64,000 nt of DNA from Pseudoduganella sp. (GTDB lineage Bacteria > Pseudomonadota > Gammaproteobacteria > Burkholderiales > Burkholderiaceae_D), in NCBI GenBank assembly GCA_021323265.1, contig JAJTCO010000001.1:62001-126000 (forward strand), read 5' to 3'. Under the pieces are notes generated by a model. The model ran no database searches. It was not told the DNA's origin and was given only the letters and a program-made list of their open reading frames with translations. This document shows positions 7,977 to 16,730 of this stretch, piece by piece. The position numbers were made by a program, and so were the translations under genes. Within the stretch, counting starts at the first letter, position 1, and the number at the start of each line of letters is the position of its first letter.

Positions 7977-8710
7977 CGGCGCGCGCCGACGCCGGCGATG
8001 GCGCGGTTCAGGCGCTCCATCGTTTCGGCCGGGACGTCGCGGCTGCAGACGAAATAGCGCTTGAGGCCCGGCGGCATGTCGGGGAAATCGATCAGCACCA
8101 ATGGCTTGAGTTCGGGAATTCTTTGCCGCAGGTGGTTCCAGTCCTCCCTGTCGACGAACAGGTAGTCGGCGCGGCCCAGTGCGACCATGCGGAACATGGC
8201 CGCCGTCTCCACCGTGCGCCGCATGATGCGGTTCTCGCTGGCGGCAATCAGCGGGTCGAGCCCTGGACCGTACGATACGCCGTCGATCACGGCCAGCGTC
8301 AGCGATTTGTCGGCCAGCAGCGACTTCAGGTTGCCATGGGCCTTGATGCGCGCCGCCACCGCCGGCACGGCGAGGATGGCGTGCGGCTGGTCGGTATGCA
8401 CCGCCACCGAGTACTGCGCCACCGCTTCGCGTTCGGGCAGGCGGTACCAGCTGATGGAACAGTAATTGGGCAGGCCATGCGCGAAATTGGCCCAGATGCG
8501 CTTTTGCGGCTCATTGACGAAGCGCGCGGGGACGCCGGCCGCGGCAAACACCTGCCTTGCGCGATCGAGCATGAAGCCTTTGGCCACGCCGTTGTCGAGG
8601 TAATAGTAGGGCGCCTTCTCGCGCCAGGATACGGTCAGCTCCCCCTGCGCGCATGCCGCGACACTGGTTCCGGCGCACAGCACCCCGATGAAATATTTCT
8701 GCCACATCAT
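7973..8710 (-). CDS. periplasmic solute-binding protein, family 3 type
   Basis: A 245-residue secreted protein. The signal peptide ends near CAQG; then come ELTVSWREKAPYYYLDNG and GFMLDRARQVFAAAGV, which open SBP_bac_3 domains. The second lobe includes LKSLLADKSLTLAVIDGVSYG. No ABC permease or ATPase genes are next to it, so it may serve a signalling or orphan role. Two Met codons (8710 and 8707) are possible starts. Its upstream region is only 41 bp and is shared with the divergent amn gene. Confidence 0.85.
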   Translation of the reverse strand: MMWQKYFIGVLCAGTSVAACAQGELTVSWREKAPYYYLDNGVAKGFMLDRARQVFAAAGVPARFVNEPQKRIWANFAHGLPNYCSISWYRLPEREAVAQYSVAVHTDQPHAILAVPAVAARIKAHGNLKSLLADKSLTLAVIDGVSYGPGLDPLIAASENRIMRRTVETAAMFRMVALGRADYLFVDREDWNHLRQRIPELKPLVLIDFPDMPPGLKRYFVCSRDVPAETMERLNRAIAGVGARR

Positions 8711-8751
8711 GCAATTATAATAGGATGTAGCCAGGATAAAGGAGCAGCACG

Positions 8752-10242
8752 ATGTTCAGCCGTCCCCACGTAGCCCCGCGCATGTTTGACGACCCAGCCG
8801 CAGCGCTGGCCCAGGTCCGGACAATTTACGATGACAGCGTGCGCTTCTTGCGCGAGTCCCTGCAGCGCTTTGTCGAGGGCGAGACGCCCGGCGAGCGGGT
8901 GCGGGCCTGCTACCCGTACGTGCGGGTGCAGACCGAAACCGTGGCGCGCGCCGATTCGCGCCTGTCGTTCGGCTTCGTGGCCGGCCCCGGCGCTTTCGAG
9001 ACCACGTTGACCCGGCCCGACCTGTTCGAGCGCTATTACACGGAACAATTCCGCCTGCTGCTGACGAACCATGGCCTGCAGCAGATGCAGATCGAAGTGG
9101 GCCTGAGCTCCCAGCCCATCCCGATCCACTTCTCGTTCGCCGAGCATGACCATATCGAGGGCAGCATGAGCGCCGAGCGCCGCCTGCTGATGCGCGACGT
9201 GTTCGACCTGCCCAACCTGGCGGCCATGGACGACGGCATCGCCAACGGCACCTACGAGGCGCCGCCGGGCGAGGCGCAGCCGCTGTCGCTGTTTACCGCG
9301 CCGCGCGTCGACTACTCGCTGCAGCGGCTGCGCCACTACACGGGCACCTCGCCGGAACACTTCCAGAAGTTCGTGCTGTTTACGAACTACCAGTTCTACA
9401 TCGATGAATTCGTGCGCCTGGGCCACGAACTGATGGCCAGCCCGGACAACGACGGCTACGTGGCCTTCGTGGAGCCCGGCAACATCGTCACGCGCCGCGT
9501 GGGCCACGCCATGCAGCCGGGCGACGACCTGGGCGCCGCGCCGCCGCGCCTGCCGCAGATGCCCGGCTACCACCTGGTGCGCGCCGATGGCAGCGGCATC
9601 AGCATGGTCAACATCGGCGTCGGCCCGGCCAACGCCAAGACCGCCACCGACCATGTGGCCGTGCTGCGGCCGCACGCCTGGCTGATGCTGGGCCACTGCG
9701 CCGGCTTGCGCAACACGCAGCAGTTGGGCGATTACGTGCTGGCGCACGGCTACGTGCGCGAGGACCATGTGCTGGACGAGGATTTGCCGCTGTGGGTGCC
9801 GATTCCGGCGCTGGCGGAGGTGCAGGTGGCGATCGAGTCGGCGGTGGCGGAAGTGACGCAGTTGGGCGGCCACGACTTGAAGCGCGTGCTGCGCACCGGC
9901 ACCGTGGCCAGCACCGACAACCGCAACTGGGAGCTGCTGCCGCAGCGCACGCCGGAGCGCCGCTTCAGCCAGAGCAGGGCGGTGGCGCTGGACATGGAGA
10001 GCGCCACGATCGCGGCCAACGGCTTCCGCTTCCGCGTCCCATACGGCACGCTGCTGTGCGTGAGCGACAAGCCGCTGCACGGCGAGATCAAGCTGCCGGG
10101 CATGGCCAACCAGTTCTACCGCGACCGCGTGGACCAGCACCTGCGCATCGGCATCCGCGCCCTGGAGCTGCTGCGCGGGCTGGGCTCGGACAAGCTGCAC
10201 AGCCGCAAGCTGCGCAGCTTCGCCGAGGTGGCCTTCCAGTAA
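8752..10242 (+). CDS. amn: AMP nucleosidase
   Basis: A 496-residue protein matching the full length of AMP nucleosidase (EC 3.2.2.4), which hydrolyses AMP to adenine and ribose 5-phosphate and helps set the adenylate pool. The N-terminal regulatory domain has RVRACYPYVRVQTETV and DSRLSFGFVAGPGAFETT. The C-terminal nucleoside-phosphorylase-like domain includes ISMVNIGVGPANAKTATDHVA written here in parts, GHCAGLRNTQQLGDY and LDMESATIAANG. The ATG follows AAAGGAGCAGCACG, a strong ribosome site. A perfect TATAAT sits at 8716-8721 and could be its -10 element. It is divergent from the solute-binding protein gene. Confidence 0.95.
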   Translation: MFSRPHVAPRMFDDPAAALAQVRTIYDDSVRFLRESLQRFVEGETPGERVRACYPYVRVQTETVARADSRLSFGFVAGPGAFETTLTRPDLFERYYTEQFRLLLTNHGLQQMQIEVGLSSQPIPIHFSFAEHDHIEGSMSAERRLLMRDVFDLPNLAAMDDGIANGTYEAPPGEAQPLSLFTAPRVDYSLQRLRHYTGTSPEHFQKFVLFTNYQFYIDEFVRLGHELMASPDNDGYVAFVEPGNIVTRRVGHAMQPGDDLGAAPPRLPQMPGYHLVRADGSGISMVNIGVGPANAKTATDHVAVLRPHAWLMLGHCAGLRNTQQLGDYVLAHGYVREDHVLDEDLPLWVPIPALAEVQVAIESAVAEVTQLGGHDLKRVLRTGTVASTDNRNWELLPQRTPERRFSQSRAVALDMESATIAANGFRFRVPYGTLLCVSDKPLHGEIKLPGMANQFYRDRVDQHLRIGIRALELLRGLGSDKLHSRKLRSFAEVAFQ

Positions 10243-10245
10243 GGC

Positions 10246-10992
10246 TTAGCGGCGCAGCCAGGCGTCGTACGCGATGGCGCCCAGGCGTACCTCGCTGCCC
10301 GGCGCCGGCACCAGGCTGCCGTGTTCCAGCTCCGCGCCGTAGTAATGCGCATGCGGGTCAACCACCACCGGCCGCGTCTCGCCGGCCGCATCGAGCGCGC
10401 GCCGCACAATCTGCTCCAGCGGGAACTGCTGCGGCCCGGCCAGTTGCGCAATGCCGTTCAGGGGCGCCGCCAGCGCCACATCGGCCAGGGCTGCCGCCAC
10501 GTCGTCCGCCGCCACCGGCTGGATCAGGGCCGGCGACAGGCGGATGCTGCCGTCCACCACCGATGACTGGCCGATCGGCGCCAGGAATTCCATGAACTGG
10601 GTGGCGCGCAGGATGGTGTAGGGCACGCCGCTTTGCTTGACCAGTTCCTCCTGCGCCAGCTTGGCGCGGAAGTAGCCGTTCTCGGGCAAGCGGTCGGTGC
10701 CGACGATCGACAGCGCGACGTGATGTCGCACGCCGGCTTCCCTTTCCGCGTGGCCCAGGTTGCGGCTCGATTTCTGAAAGAAGTCCATCACGTCGGCCGG
10801 CGCGAAGGAAGGCGAGTTGGCCACGTCGAGCACCACGTCGGCTCCCGCCAGCGCCACGGCCAGGCCTTCGCCGGTGACCGCGTTGACGCCCGATGACGGC
10901 GCCGCCGCCAGCACGTCGTGGCCCCGTTGCTGCAATAGTTTGACAGTCTTGCTGCCGATCAGGCCAGTGCCGCCGATGACTACGATTTTCAT
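10246..10992 (-). CDS. NAD(P)-binding SDR / NmrA-like oxidoreductase
   Basis: A 248-residue atypical short-chain dehydrogenase of the NmrA / NAD(P)H-binding type. The nucleotide motif GGTGLIG is at residues 7-13. The rest has the family layout (HHVALSIVGTDRLPENGYFRAKLAQEEL written in parts: a catalytic-like YFRAK and the following strand VPYTILRATQFMEF). The start at 10992 is preferred to an upstream in-frame ATG at 11034 because AAAGGAAAG lies just before it. It is divergent from a GlxA-type regulator 67 bp away, which may control it. The substrate is unknown. Confidence 0.88.
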   Translation of the reverse strand: MKIVVIGGTGLIGSKTVKLLQQRGHDVLAAAPSSGVNAVTGEGLAVALAGADVVLDVANSPSFAPADVMDFFQKSSRNLGHAEREAGVRHHVALSIVGTDRLPENGYFRAKLAQEELVKQSGVPYTILRATQFMEFLAPIGQSSVVDGSIRLSPALIQPVAADDVAAALADVALAAPLNGIAQLAGPQQFPLEQIVRRALDAAGETRPVVVDPHAHYYGAELEHGSLVPAPGSEVRLGAIAYDAWLRR

Positions 10993-11059
10993 GGTGCTTT
11001 CCTTTGCAGTGGTTGGTGTACGTTGACAGTTCATCTTAGGCCGGCCACAATCGGCTGAA

Positions 11060-12094
11060 ATGACGAATAACCCTGAAATCCTGCCAAGGCACGGCAGCCG
11101 CCTGGTGCTGTTCCTGGCCTACGAAGACGTCGGCCTGCTGGACCTGACCGGCCCGCAGACGGTGTTCTGGGCTGCCGACAAGCGCATGCGCGAGCGCGGG
11201 CTGCCAGGCTACGCGCGCGCGGTGGCCAGCCTGCACGGTGGCATGGTGCGCAGCGCCGAAGGCATGGCGCTGGCGGCCGAACCGCTGCCGGACTTCCAGC
11301 TGGCAGACATCGACACCATCATCGTCCCGGGTTCGCCGGACATGCCGCGCGTGCAGCCGCTTCTGAAGGAACTGAGCGCCTGGCTCGGCGCCGCGGCGGC
11401 CAGCGCGCGCCGCATCGCCTCCGTTTGCAGCGGCACCTTCCTGCTGGCGCAGGCCGGCCTGCTGGAGGGCAAGCGCGCCGCCACGCACTGGGCCATGTGC
11501 GACCTGCTGCAGGAGCGCTTCCCGGCGATCGAGATCGATCGCGATGCCCTGTTCGTCAACCAGCAATCGCTCTGGACTTCGGCCGGCGTCACGGCCGGCA
11601 TCGACCTGGCGCTGGCCCTGGTGGAGCAAGACTGCGGGCACGACGTGGCAATGCAGGTGGCGCGCGAGCTGGTGGTCTTCCTCAAGCGCCCTGGCGGGCA
11701 GGCCCAGTTCAGCGAACTGCTGCTGGCGCAGGAAAACGAGGGCAACCCGTTCGAGCGCCTGCATCTGTGGATCATGGACAACCTGGCGCTGGACATGCCG
11801 GTGCAAGTGCTGGCCAGCCAAGTGAACATGAGCCCGCGCAACTTCGCGCGCGTCTACAAGGAAAAGACCGGACGCACGCCGGCCAAGGGGGGGGAGGCGC
11901 TCCGGCTGGAAGCGGCGCGCCGTCTGCTGGAAAGCTCGCCGCGCAACGTGGGGCAGGTCGCGCGATTGTGCGGCTTTGGCAACGAGGAGCGGCTGCGCAC
12001 GGCCTTCCAGCGCAGCCTGGGCGTCGCGCCCAGCGATTACCGCAGGCGCTTTGCACCCTCCGCGCCCGCTTCCGCAATGCGGCGCACCAGGTAA
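11060..12094 (+). CDS. GlxA-family transcriptional regulator (DJ-1/PfpI domain plus AraC HTH)
   Basis: A 344-residue regulator. Residues 14-200 are a DJ-1/PfpI amidotransferase-like domain with the nucleophile-elbow Cys123 in SVCSGTFLLAQAGLL. Residues 235-335 hold an AraC-type double helix-turn-helix (LASQVNMSPRNFARVYKEK, then ARLCGFGNEERLRTAFQR). Such proteins sense a small ligand and activate nearby metabolic genes. The divergently transcribed SDR gene is the likeliest target. Its last 58 bp overlap the end of the opposing CPBP gene, an unusually long convergent overlap. Confidence 0.92.
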   Translation: MTNNPEILPRHGSRLVLFLAYEDVGLLDLTGPQTVFWAADKRMRERGLPGYARAVASLHGGMVRSAEGMALAAEPLPDFQLADIDTIIVPGSPDMPRVQPLLKELSAWLGAAAASARRIASVCSGTFLLAQAGLLEGKRAATHWAMCDLLQERFPAIEIDRDALFVNQQSLWTSAGVTAGIDLALALVEQDCGHDVAMQVARELVVFLKRPGGQAQFSELLLAQENEGNPFERLHLWIMDNLALDMPVQVLASQVNMSPRNFARVYKEKTGRTPAKGGEALRLEAARRLLESSPRNVGQVARLCGFGNEERLRTAFQRSLGVAPSDYRRRFAPSAPASAMRRTR

Positions 12095-12624
12095 AGCCCC
12101 ACGATGTCGACCACCGTGTGGGCCACCATGACGCTCAGCAGGCCGGCGTACTCGAAGGCCAGCCCGAACAGCATGCTCATGCCGAACACGCCGCCCGCTT
12201 GCCACAAGGCTGCGCGGTCGAATCGGCGGAAGTCGTAGGCGCCCGCGTGCACCAGCAGGAACAGCAGGCTCGCGCCCCAGATGCCCACCAGCGGCTGCAG
12301 CGCCGCACGGAACAGCAATTCCTCCGACATGCCCGCGCCAAGGGAAATCCAGAGCGGGTTCCATCCGGACAGGTCGAGCCGGGCATAGCTGGTGGCAGTG
12401 CGTTGCACCGCTTCGGCCGCCGGCTTGCGCAGCGTGGTGACCGCCGACACGGCGCCCGTGGCGAGCCCCAGCGCGGCGCCCAGGCCCAGCTGCTGCGGCC
12501 ATGGCAGGCCGGCTGCCAGCGCCTGCAACAGCGGCACGCCCTGCACGAAATGGATGATGGCGACGCCGATGGTGGCCAGGACAGCGCAGCTGAGCAACTG
12601 TGTCCGCAAGGGATATTTTTCCAT
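12037..12624 (-). CDS. CPBP-family intramembrane glutamic endopeptidase
   Basis: A 195-residue membrane protein with about five hydrophobic segments. Motif 1 is EELLFRAAL with Glu101, Glu102 and Arg106; motif 2 is FLLVHAGAY with His126; motif 3 is HTVVDIVG near residue 170. These are the three CPBP motifs. It differs from the 2.1-kb protease in length and has no sorting-signal protein next to it, so its substrate is unknown. It ends inside the 3' end of the GlxA-type regulator gene on the other strand. Confidence 0.88.
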   Translation of the reverse strand: MEKYPLRTQLLSCAVLATIGVAIIHFVQGVPLLQALAAGLPWPQQLGLGAALGLATGAVSAVTTLRKPAAEAVQRTATSYARLDLSGWNPLWISLGAGMSEELLFRAALQPLVGIWGASLLFLLVHAGAYDFRRFDRAALWQAGGVFGMSMLFGLAFEYAGLLSVMVAHTVVDIVGLYLVRRIAEAGAEGAKRLR

Positions 12625-12691
12625 CGGGGTACTGGAAATGTAAAAACGATAACTATATTATAGGAAGTACAAAACCAAAAGGAGATTCGGG

Positions 12692-14263
12692 ATGGCGCGA
12701 AGGCACGCACGCTCGATAGCGCTGGCCGCCCTGACGGCGGCGCTGCTGGCCGCCTGCGGCGGGGGAGGCGGGGATGGCGCCACGCCGGCGCCGCCGACGA
12801 CGCCGGTGCCGGTGGCCGGTGCGCTGGCCGACCCCACCGTCTACAACGGTGCCGCGACGGCCTCGCTGGCGGCGGCCAGCGAGTCTGCCGCCACCGCGCG
12901 CAGCCAGATCACGCTGGGCGGCACGCGCTACGACTACACCGCCACCACCGGCCACCTGACGGCGCGCGACGCGCGCACCGGCGTGCCGACGGTCTCCTTC
13001 TTCTATGTTGCCTACACGGTGGACAACCAGCCCGCAGCCGGCCGGCCGGTGACCTTCTTCTACAACGGCGGCCCGGGTTCCGCCTCGCTCTGGCTGCACC
13101 TCGGCTCCTACGGCCCCAAGCGCCTGGACGCCAACCAGCCCGGCACCACGGTGCTGCCGGGGCCTGCGGCGCTGGTGGACAATGCCGAGAGCATGCTCGA
13201 CATCAGCGACCTGGTATTTGTCGATGCCGTCGGCACCGGCTACTCGCAGGCGATCGCCCCCAGCACCAACCAGGACTACTGGGGCGTCGACAGCGACGCT
13301 GCCGCGCTGCGCGATTTCGTCCAGCGCTACGTTGCCGCCAACGGCCGCCAGGCCTCGCCCAAATACCTGTTCGGCGAATCGTACGGCGGCCCGCGTACCG
13401 CGGTGCTGGCCAACCTGCTGGAGACCGCGGGTACGCGCCTGGCGGGCGTGGTTCTGCAGGCGCCGATCCTGGACTACAACGCCAATTGCGCCGTGTTCGA
13501 AGCGGGCACCCCGCAGGAAGTCAGTTGCGAGGGTTTCGTGCCGTCCTATGCCGCCATAGGCGCCTACCACCAGCGCGCCAATCCCTTGCCGACCGATTTC
13601 AGCGCCTATGTCCAGCAGGCGCGCGCCTTCGCGGCCGGCGCCTACCGCTCCGCGATGGTGCCGTGGCTGGCCACGCGCGCGGCAGCGCCGCCGGCCGTGG
13701 CGGTGCAGTTGAACAGTTTCACCGGCATCGCCAGCGCGACCTGGCAGGCGCACCTCAACCTGCAGCCGGGGGCGCTGCAACGCAGCATCGTGCCGGGCGA
13801 TATGCTGACCGGGCGTTACGATGCGCGCGTGGTGGCGCCGCGCCTGGGCCAGCTGGCGCAAGGGGGCGATCCGTCGCTGGCCGTGGTCAACAATGCCTTC
13901 GTCCTCACCATGCGCAGCTACCTGGCCGACGTGCTGCACTACACGGCAGGCTCGACCTATGCGCCGTTCAACGACATCATCGAACGCTGGAATTTCAGCC
14001 ACGACGGCAAGACGGTGCCCGACACGGTGCCGGACCTGGCGGCGGCCATGACCTTGAACCCGGCGTTGAAGGTCTTGTCGCTCAGCGGCTACTACGACCT
14101 GGCCACGCCGTTCCACCAGACCGAGATCGACCTGGCGCGCCTGGGCGCCAACCCGAATATCATGGTGCGCAACTACCATAGCGGGCATATGGGTTACCTG
14201 GACAATGCGGCGCGGCGCGCCGCGCGCACCGACCTGGGCGCGTTCTACCAGTTGGGAAAGTAA
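12692..14263 (+). CDS. S10 family serine carboxypeptidase-like lipoprotein
   Basis: A 523-residue exported peptidase. A lipobox LLAAC puts the lipidated Cys at residue 22, followed by a Gly- and Pro-rich linker. Serine carboxypeptidase signatures follow: FFYNGGPGSASLWLHLG (oxyanion region), Ser230 in GESYGGPRT, Asp469 in LSGYYDLATP and His499 in SGHMGYL. The catalytic triad is therefore complete. AAAAGGAG lies a few bases before the ATG. It is followed at 7 bp by a small EF-hand protein gene, probably the same transcript. It would trim peptides C-terminally at the cell envelope. Confidence 0.91.
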   Translation: MARRHARSIALAALTAALLAACGGGGGDGATPAPPTTPVPVAGALADPTVYNGAATASLAAASESAATARSQITLGGTRYDYTATTGHLTARDARTGVPTVSFFYVAYTVDNQPAAGRPVTFFYNGGPGSASLWLHLGSYGPKRLDANQPGTTVLPGPAALVDNAESMLDISDLVFVDAVGTGYSQAIAPSTNQDYWGVDSDAAALRDFVQRYVAANGRQASPKYLFGESYGGPRTAVLANLLETAGTRLAGVVLQAPILDYNANCAVFEAGTPQEVSCEGFVPSYAAIGAYHQRANPLPTDFSAYVQQARAFAAGAYRSAMVPWLATRAAAPPAVAVQLNSFTGIASATWQAHLNLQPGALQRSIVPGDMLTGRYDARVVAPRLGQLAQGGDPSLAVVNNAFVLTMRSYLADVLHYTAGSTYAPFNDIIERWNFSHDGKTVPDTVPDLAAAMTLNPALKVLSLSGYYDLATPFHQTEIDLARLGANPNIMVRNYHSGHMGYLDNAARRAARTDLGAFYQLGK

Positions 14264-14270
14264 GGAAGCC

Positions 14271-14618
14271 ATGATGAAACACGCCCTGTTGATTGCCCTG
14301 GCGGCGACGGTACTTGCGGCCCAGGCCGCGGAAGACGCGCCCCTGCTGCCGCGCAGCGAACCGTATGTGCCCAAGGCGCAGCGCATTCCCTCGCGCGACA
14401 CGCCGGCCACCGGCGCGGAACTGAAAGCCCAGGCGCTGGCCAAGCTGCGCCAGCGGTTCGAGGAAGCGGACCGCGACCGCAGCGGCGCCTTGACGCGGCA
14501 GGAAGCCGCCATGGCAGGGCTGGGTTACGTGGACAAGAACTTCGAGGAGATCGACCTGGCGCGCAAGGGCGCGGTCACGTTCGCGGACGTGCAAGCCTAC
14601 CTGCGCCGGCGCAAGTGA
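14271..14618 (+). CDS. small secreted EF-hand domain protein
   Basis: A 115-residue protein with a signal peptide ending at AAQAA (residue 20). It carries one clear EF-hand loop DRDRSGALTRQE at residues 67-78, with Asp at 1, 3 and (Ser) 5 and Glu at 12, and a degenerate second hand (DLARKGAVTFADVQ). It starts 8 bp after the S10 peptidase stop with AAGGAAG as ribosome site. A calcium-linked role beside the peptidase is inference. Confidence 0.8.
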   Translation: MMKHALLIALAATVLAAQAAEDAPLLPRSEPYVPKAQRIPSRDTPATGAELKAQALAKLRQRFEEADRDRSGALTRQEAAMAGLGYVDKNFEEIDLARKGAVTFADVQAYLRRRK

Positions 14619-14645
14619 GCGCGGCGCCGTGCCTATACTGAAGCC

Positions 14646-15380
14646 ATGGACTTGAACATCACGCAGGAGGCTGCAGGGCACACCGCCGACGGACTGCCGC
14701 TGAGCATCTACACGCTCTGCAACAGGCAAGGCATGGCGGTCCGCATCGGCACGCTCGGCGCTGCACTGCTGAGCTTGCACGCGCCCGACCGCCACGGCCT
14801 GCTGGCCAATGTGCTGCGCAGCGGCTTGGCGGGCGACGGCATCCACCTCTTGCCGGCGCCGGGCCGCGCCTTGCACCGGCTGGCCTGGCATGCGGTGCCG
14901 TTGCTGGAAGATGCGCGCGTGGGCGTGCGCCTGGTGAGCCCCGGCACGCCGGCCGTCGTGGCGCGCTACCTGCTTGATGACGCCAACACGCTGACCCTGC
15001 AGTGCGAAGTGTCGGCGGCAACGCCTGCCAGCCTGAGCCTGCCGGTCGGCTTCGAACTGGACGGCCAGCTGCTGACGGTGCAGGCGCAGCGCGTGATCCC
15101 GGCCGGCGCCCACGCGCAGGCAGTGGCGGGCACGTCCTGGGATTGCCGCAGCGCGCGGCCGGTCGCCGCGCTGGCCGGGGCGGCGCGTTTCCTGGCCGGG
15201 CCCGGCCAGGCGCTGGCGTTGCGCCTGGCCGATCCCGCCACCGGCCGCCAGCTGGAACTGGCGGGCGACCTGGCCAGTTTGCGCGTCGCCTGCGGTGAGC
15301 CGGCGGGCTGCCTCCTGGTCGAACCGGCGCTGGATGCGCCCGGCGGCACCATTGCCTTCCATTTCAGCGCCCAGGCTTGA
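14646..15380 (+). CDS. aldose 1-epimerase-like protein, short and divergent
   Basis: A 244-residue protein. The N-terminal pattern VRIGTLGAALLSLHAPDRHG resembles the opening of galactose mutarotases, and the C-terminal LLVEPALDAPGGT fits the end of that fold. It is about 100 residues shorter than the usual enzyme. I do not see the NHxYFNL substrate segment or the second catalytic His. It is either a degenerate family member with no mutarotase activity or a distinct sugar-binding beta-sandwich. It stands alone, with a weak ribosome site. Confidence 0.5.
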   Translation: MDLNITQEAAGHTADGLPLSIYTLCNRQGMAVRIGTLGAALLSLHAPDRHGLLANVLRSGLAGDGIHLLPAPGRALHRLAWHAVPLLEDARVGVRLVSPGTPAVVARYLLDDANTLTLQCEVSAATPASLSLPVGFELDGQLLTVQAQRVIPAGAHAQAVAGTSWDCRSARPVAALAGAARFLAGPGQALALRLADPATGRQLELAGDLASLRVACGEPAGCLLVEPALDAPGGTIAFHFSAQA

Positions 15381-15401
15381 GGTAAATACAATGTTAATAT
15401 C

Positions 15402-16730
15402 ATGACTCCGCCAACAACGAGTCATGCCATGAGTATCGTTTTCTCCAGCCTGAACCACGCGCAGCGCGTGCCCCTCGCTGCCGAGATCCATTCGCGTCCC
15501 TTCCTGGCGCTGGAGGCGCCGACCCTGCTCACCCATTTCGCCATCCTGGGCGAAGCGGAGCAGCAGGCCTTGCTGGCGGAACTGTGCGTGCACTTCGGCG
15601 TGGCGGCGCCGGCCGCCGGCGGCAAGTATTTCAGCCACGATTTCGGCCGCTTCCGCCTGAAGTGGGAGTTGCACACCGAATTTGCCACCTTTACCTTCGC
15701 CGAAACCGTGGACAGCATGCCGCTGCCGGAGGAAGCGTTCTCCAGCATGCCGTCGCGCCACCTGCCCGAGCAGTGGCTGCTGCGCCTGCAGGGCAGGGTG
15801 CTGGTGGCGTCGCACCTGATGCTGGCGCGCCCGGGCGGCATGCAGAAGGCGTTTGCGGCCAGCCTGCAGCGCGTATTCCAGGGCGCGCCCCTGGCCGGCA
15901 GCCAGGTGATGAATGGCGGCGAGTTGTGGACCGACTTCGCCATCCACGCCGACGGCTTCAGCCGCTTCGTCGTGTGCGACGCCGTCATGCATGAGCAGCA
16001 GGCGGGCCGCCTGGTGCAGCGCGTGCTGGAAATCGAGACCTACCGCATGATGGCCCTGCTGGCCTTGCCGCTCGCGCAGGCCGCGCTGCCCGAACTTAAC
16101 GCGGCCGAGGCGGAACTGGCCACGCTGGCCGGCGCGCTGGTGGAGGCGGACGGCAAGGTGGACGACGGCTCGACCGAACAGAACCTGCTTGACCGCATCA
16201 CCCACCTGGCCGCGCGCATCGAGAAAGTGTCGGCTGACACCAGCTACCGTTTCGCGGCGGCCAAGGCTTACTTTGGCCTGGTGATCGCGCGCATCGAGGA
16301 GTTGCGCGAGCTGCGCATCGAAGGCACGCCGACGGTGGAGGAATTCATGGACCGCCGCCTGGCGCCGGCCATGAACACGTGCGAGGCGGTCGCGGCGCGC
16401 CAGCACGCGCTGGCCGGCCGCATCGCCAACTGCAACGACCTGTTGCGCACCCGCGTCGGCATCGTGCAGGAGGCGCAGAACCGCATGATCCTGCAGTCGA
16501 TGAATGCGCGCGCCGCGCAGCAGCTGCGCCTGCAGCAGGCGGTGGAAGGCCTGTCGGTGGCCGCGATCACGTATTACGTGATCGGCCTGATCGGCTACTC
16601 CGCCAAGGGGGCCAAGACGCTGGGCTGGGTCGGCAATCCGGAACTGGTGATGGGCGTGCTGGTGCCCGTGGTGGCGGGCGGCGTGTGGATCGGCCTGCGC
16701 TGCATGCACAAGCGCCTGCGCCACGCCTGA
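15402..16730 (+). CDS. DUF3422 family membrane protein
   Basis: A 442-residue protein recognised as DUF3422 from AAEIHSRPFLALEAPTLLTH near the N-terminus and the alternating acidic helices in the middle (LATLAGALVEADGKVDDG). The C-terminus has two hydrophobic segments near 388-430, so it is probably anchored in the inner membrane by its tail. Function is unknown for the family. An internal ATG at 15429 (MSIVFSS) is a plausible alternative start. Its stop overlaps the next gene start (TGATG arrangement). Confidence 0.88.
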   Translation: MTPPTTSHAMSIVFSSLNHAQRVPLAAEIHSRPFLALEAPTLLTHFAILGEAEQQALLAELCVHFGVAAPAAGGKYFSHDFGRFRLKWELHTEFATFTFAETVDSMPLPEEAFSSMPSRHLPEQWLLRLQGRVLVASHLMLARPGGMQKAFAASLQRVFQGAPLAGSQVMNGGELWTDFAIHADGFSRFVVCDAVMHEQQAGRLVQRVLEIETYRMMALLALPLAQAALPELNAAEAELATLAGALVEADGKVDDGSTEQNLLDRITHLAARIEKVSADTSYRFAAAKAYFGLVIARIEELRELRIEGTPTVEEFMDRRLAPAMNTCEAVAARQHALAGRIANCNDLLRTRVGIVQEAQNRMILQSMNARAAQQLRLQQAVEGLSVAAITYYVIGLIGYSAKGAKTLGWVGNPELVMGVLVPVVAGGVWIGLRCMHKRLRHA

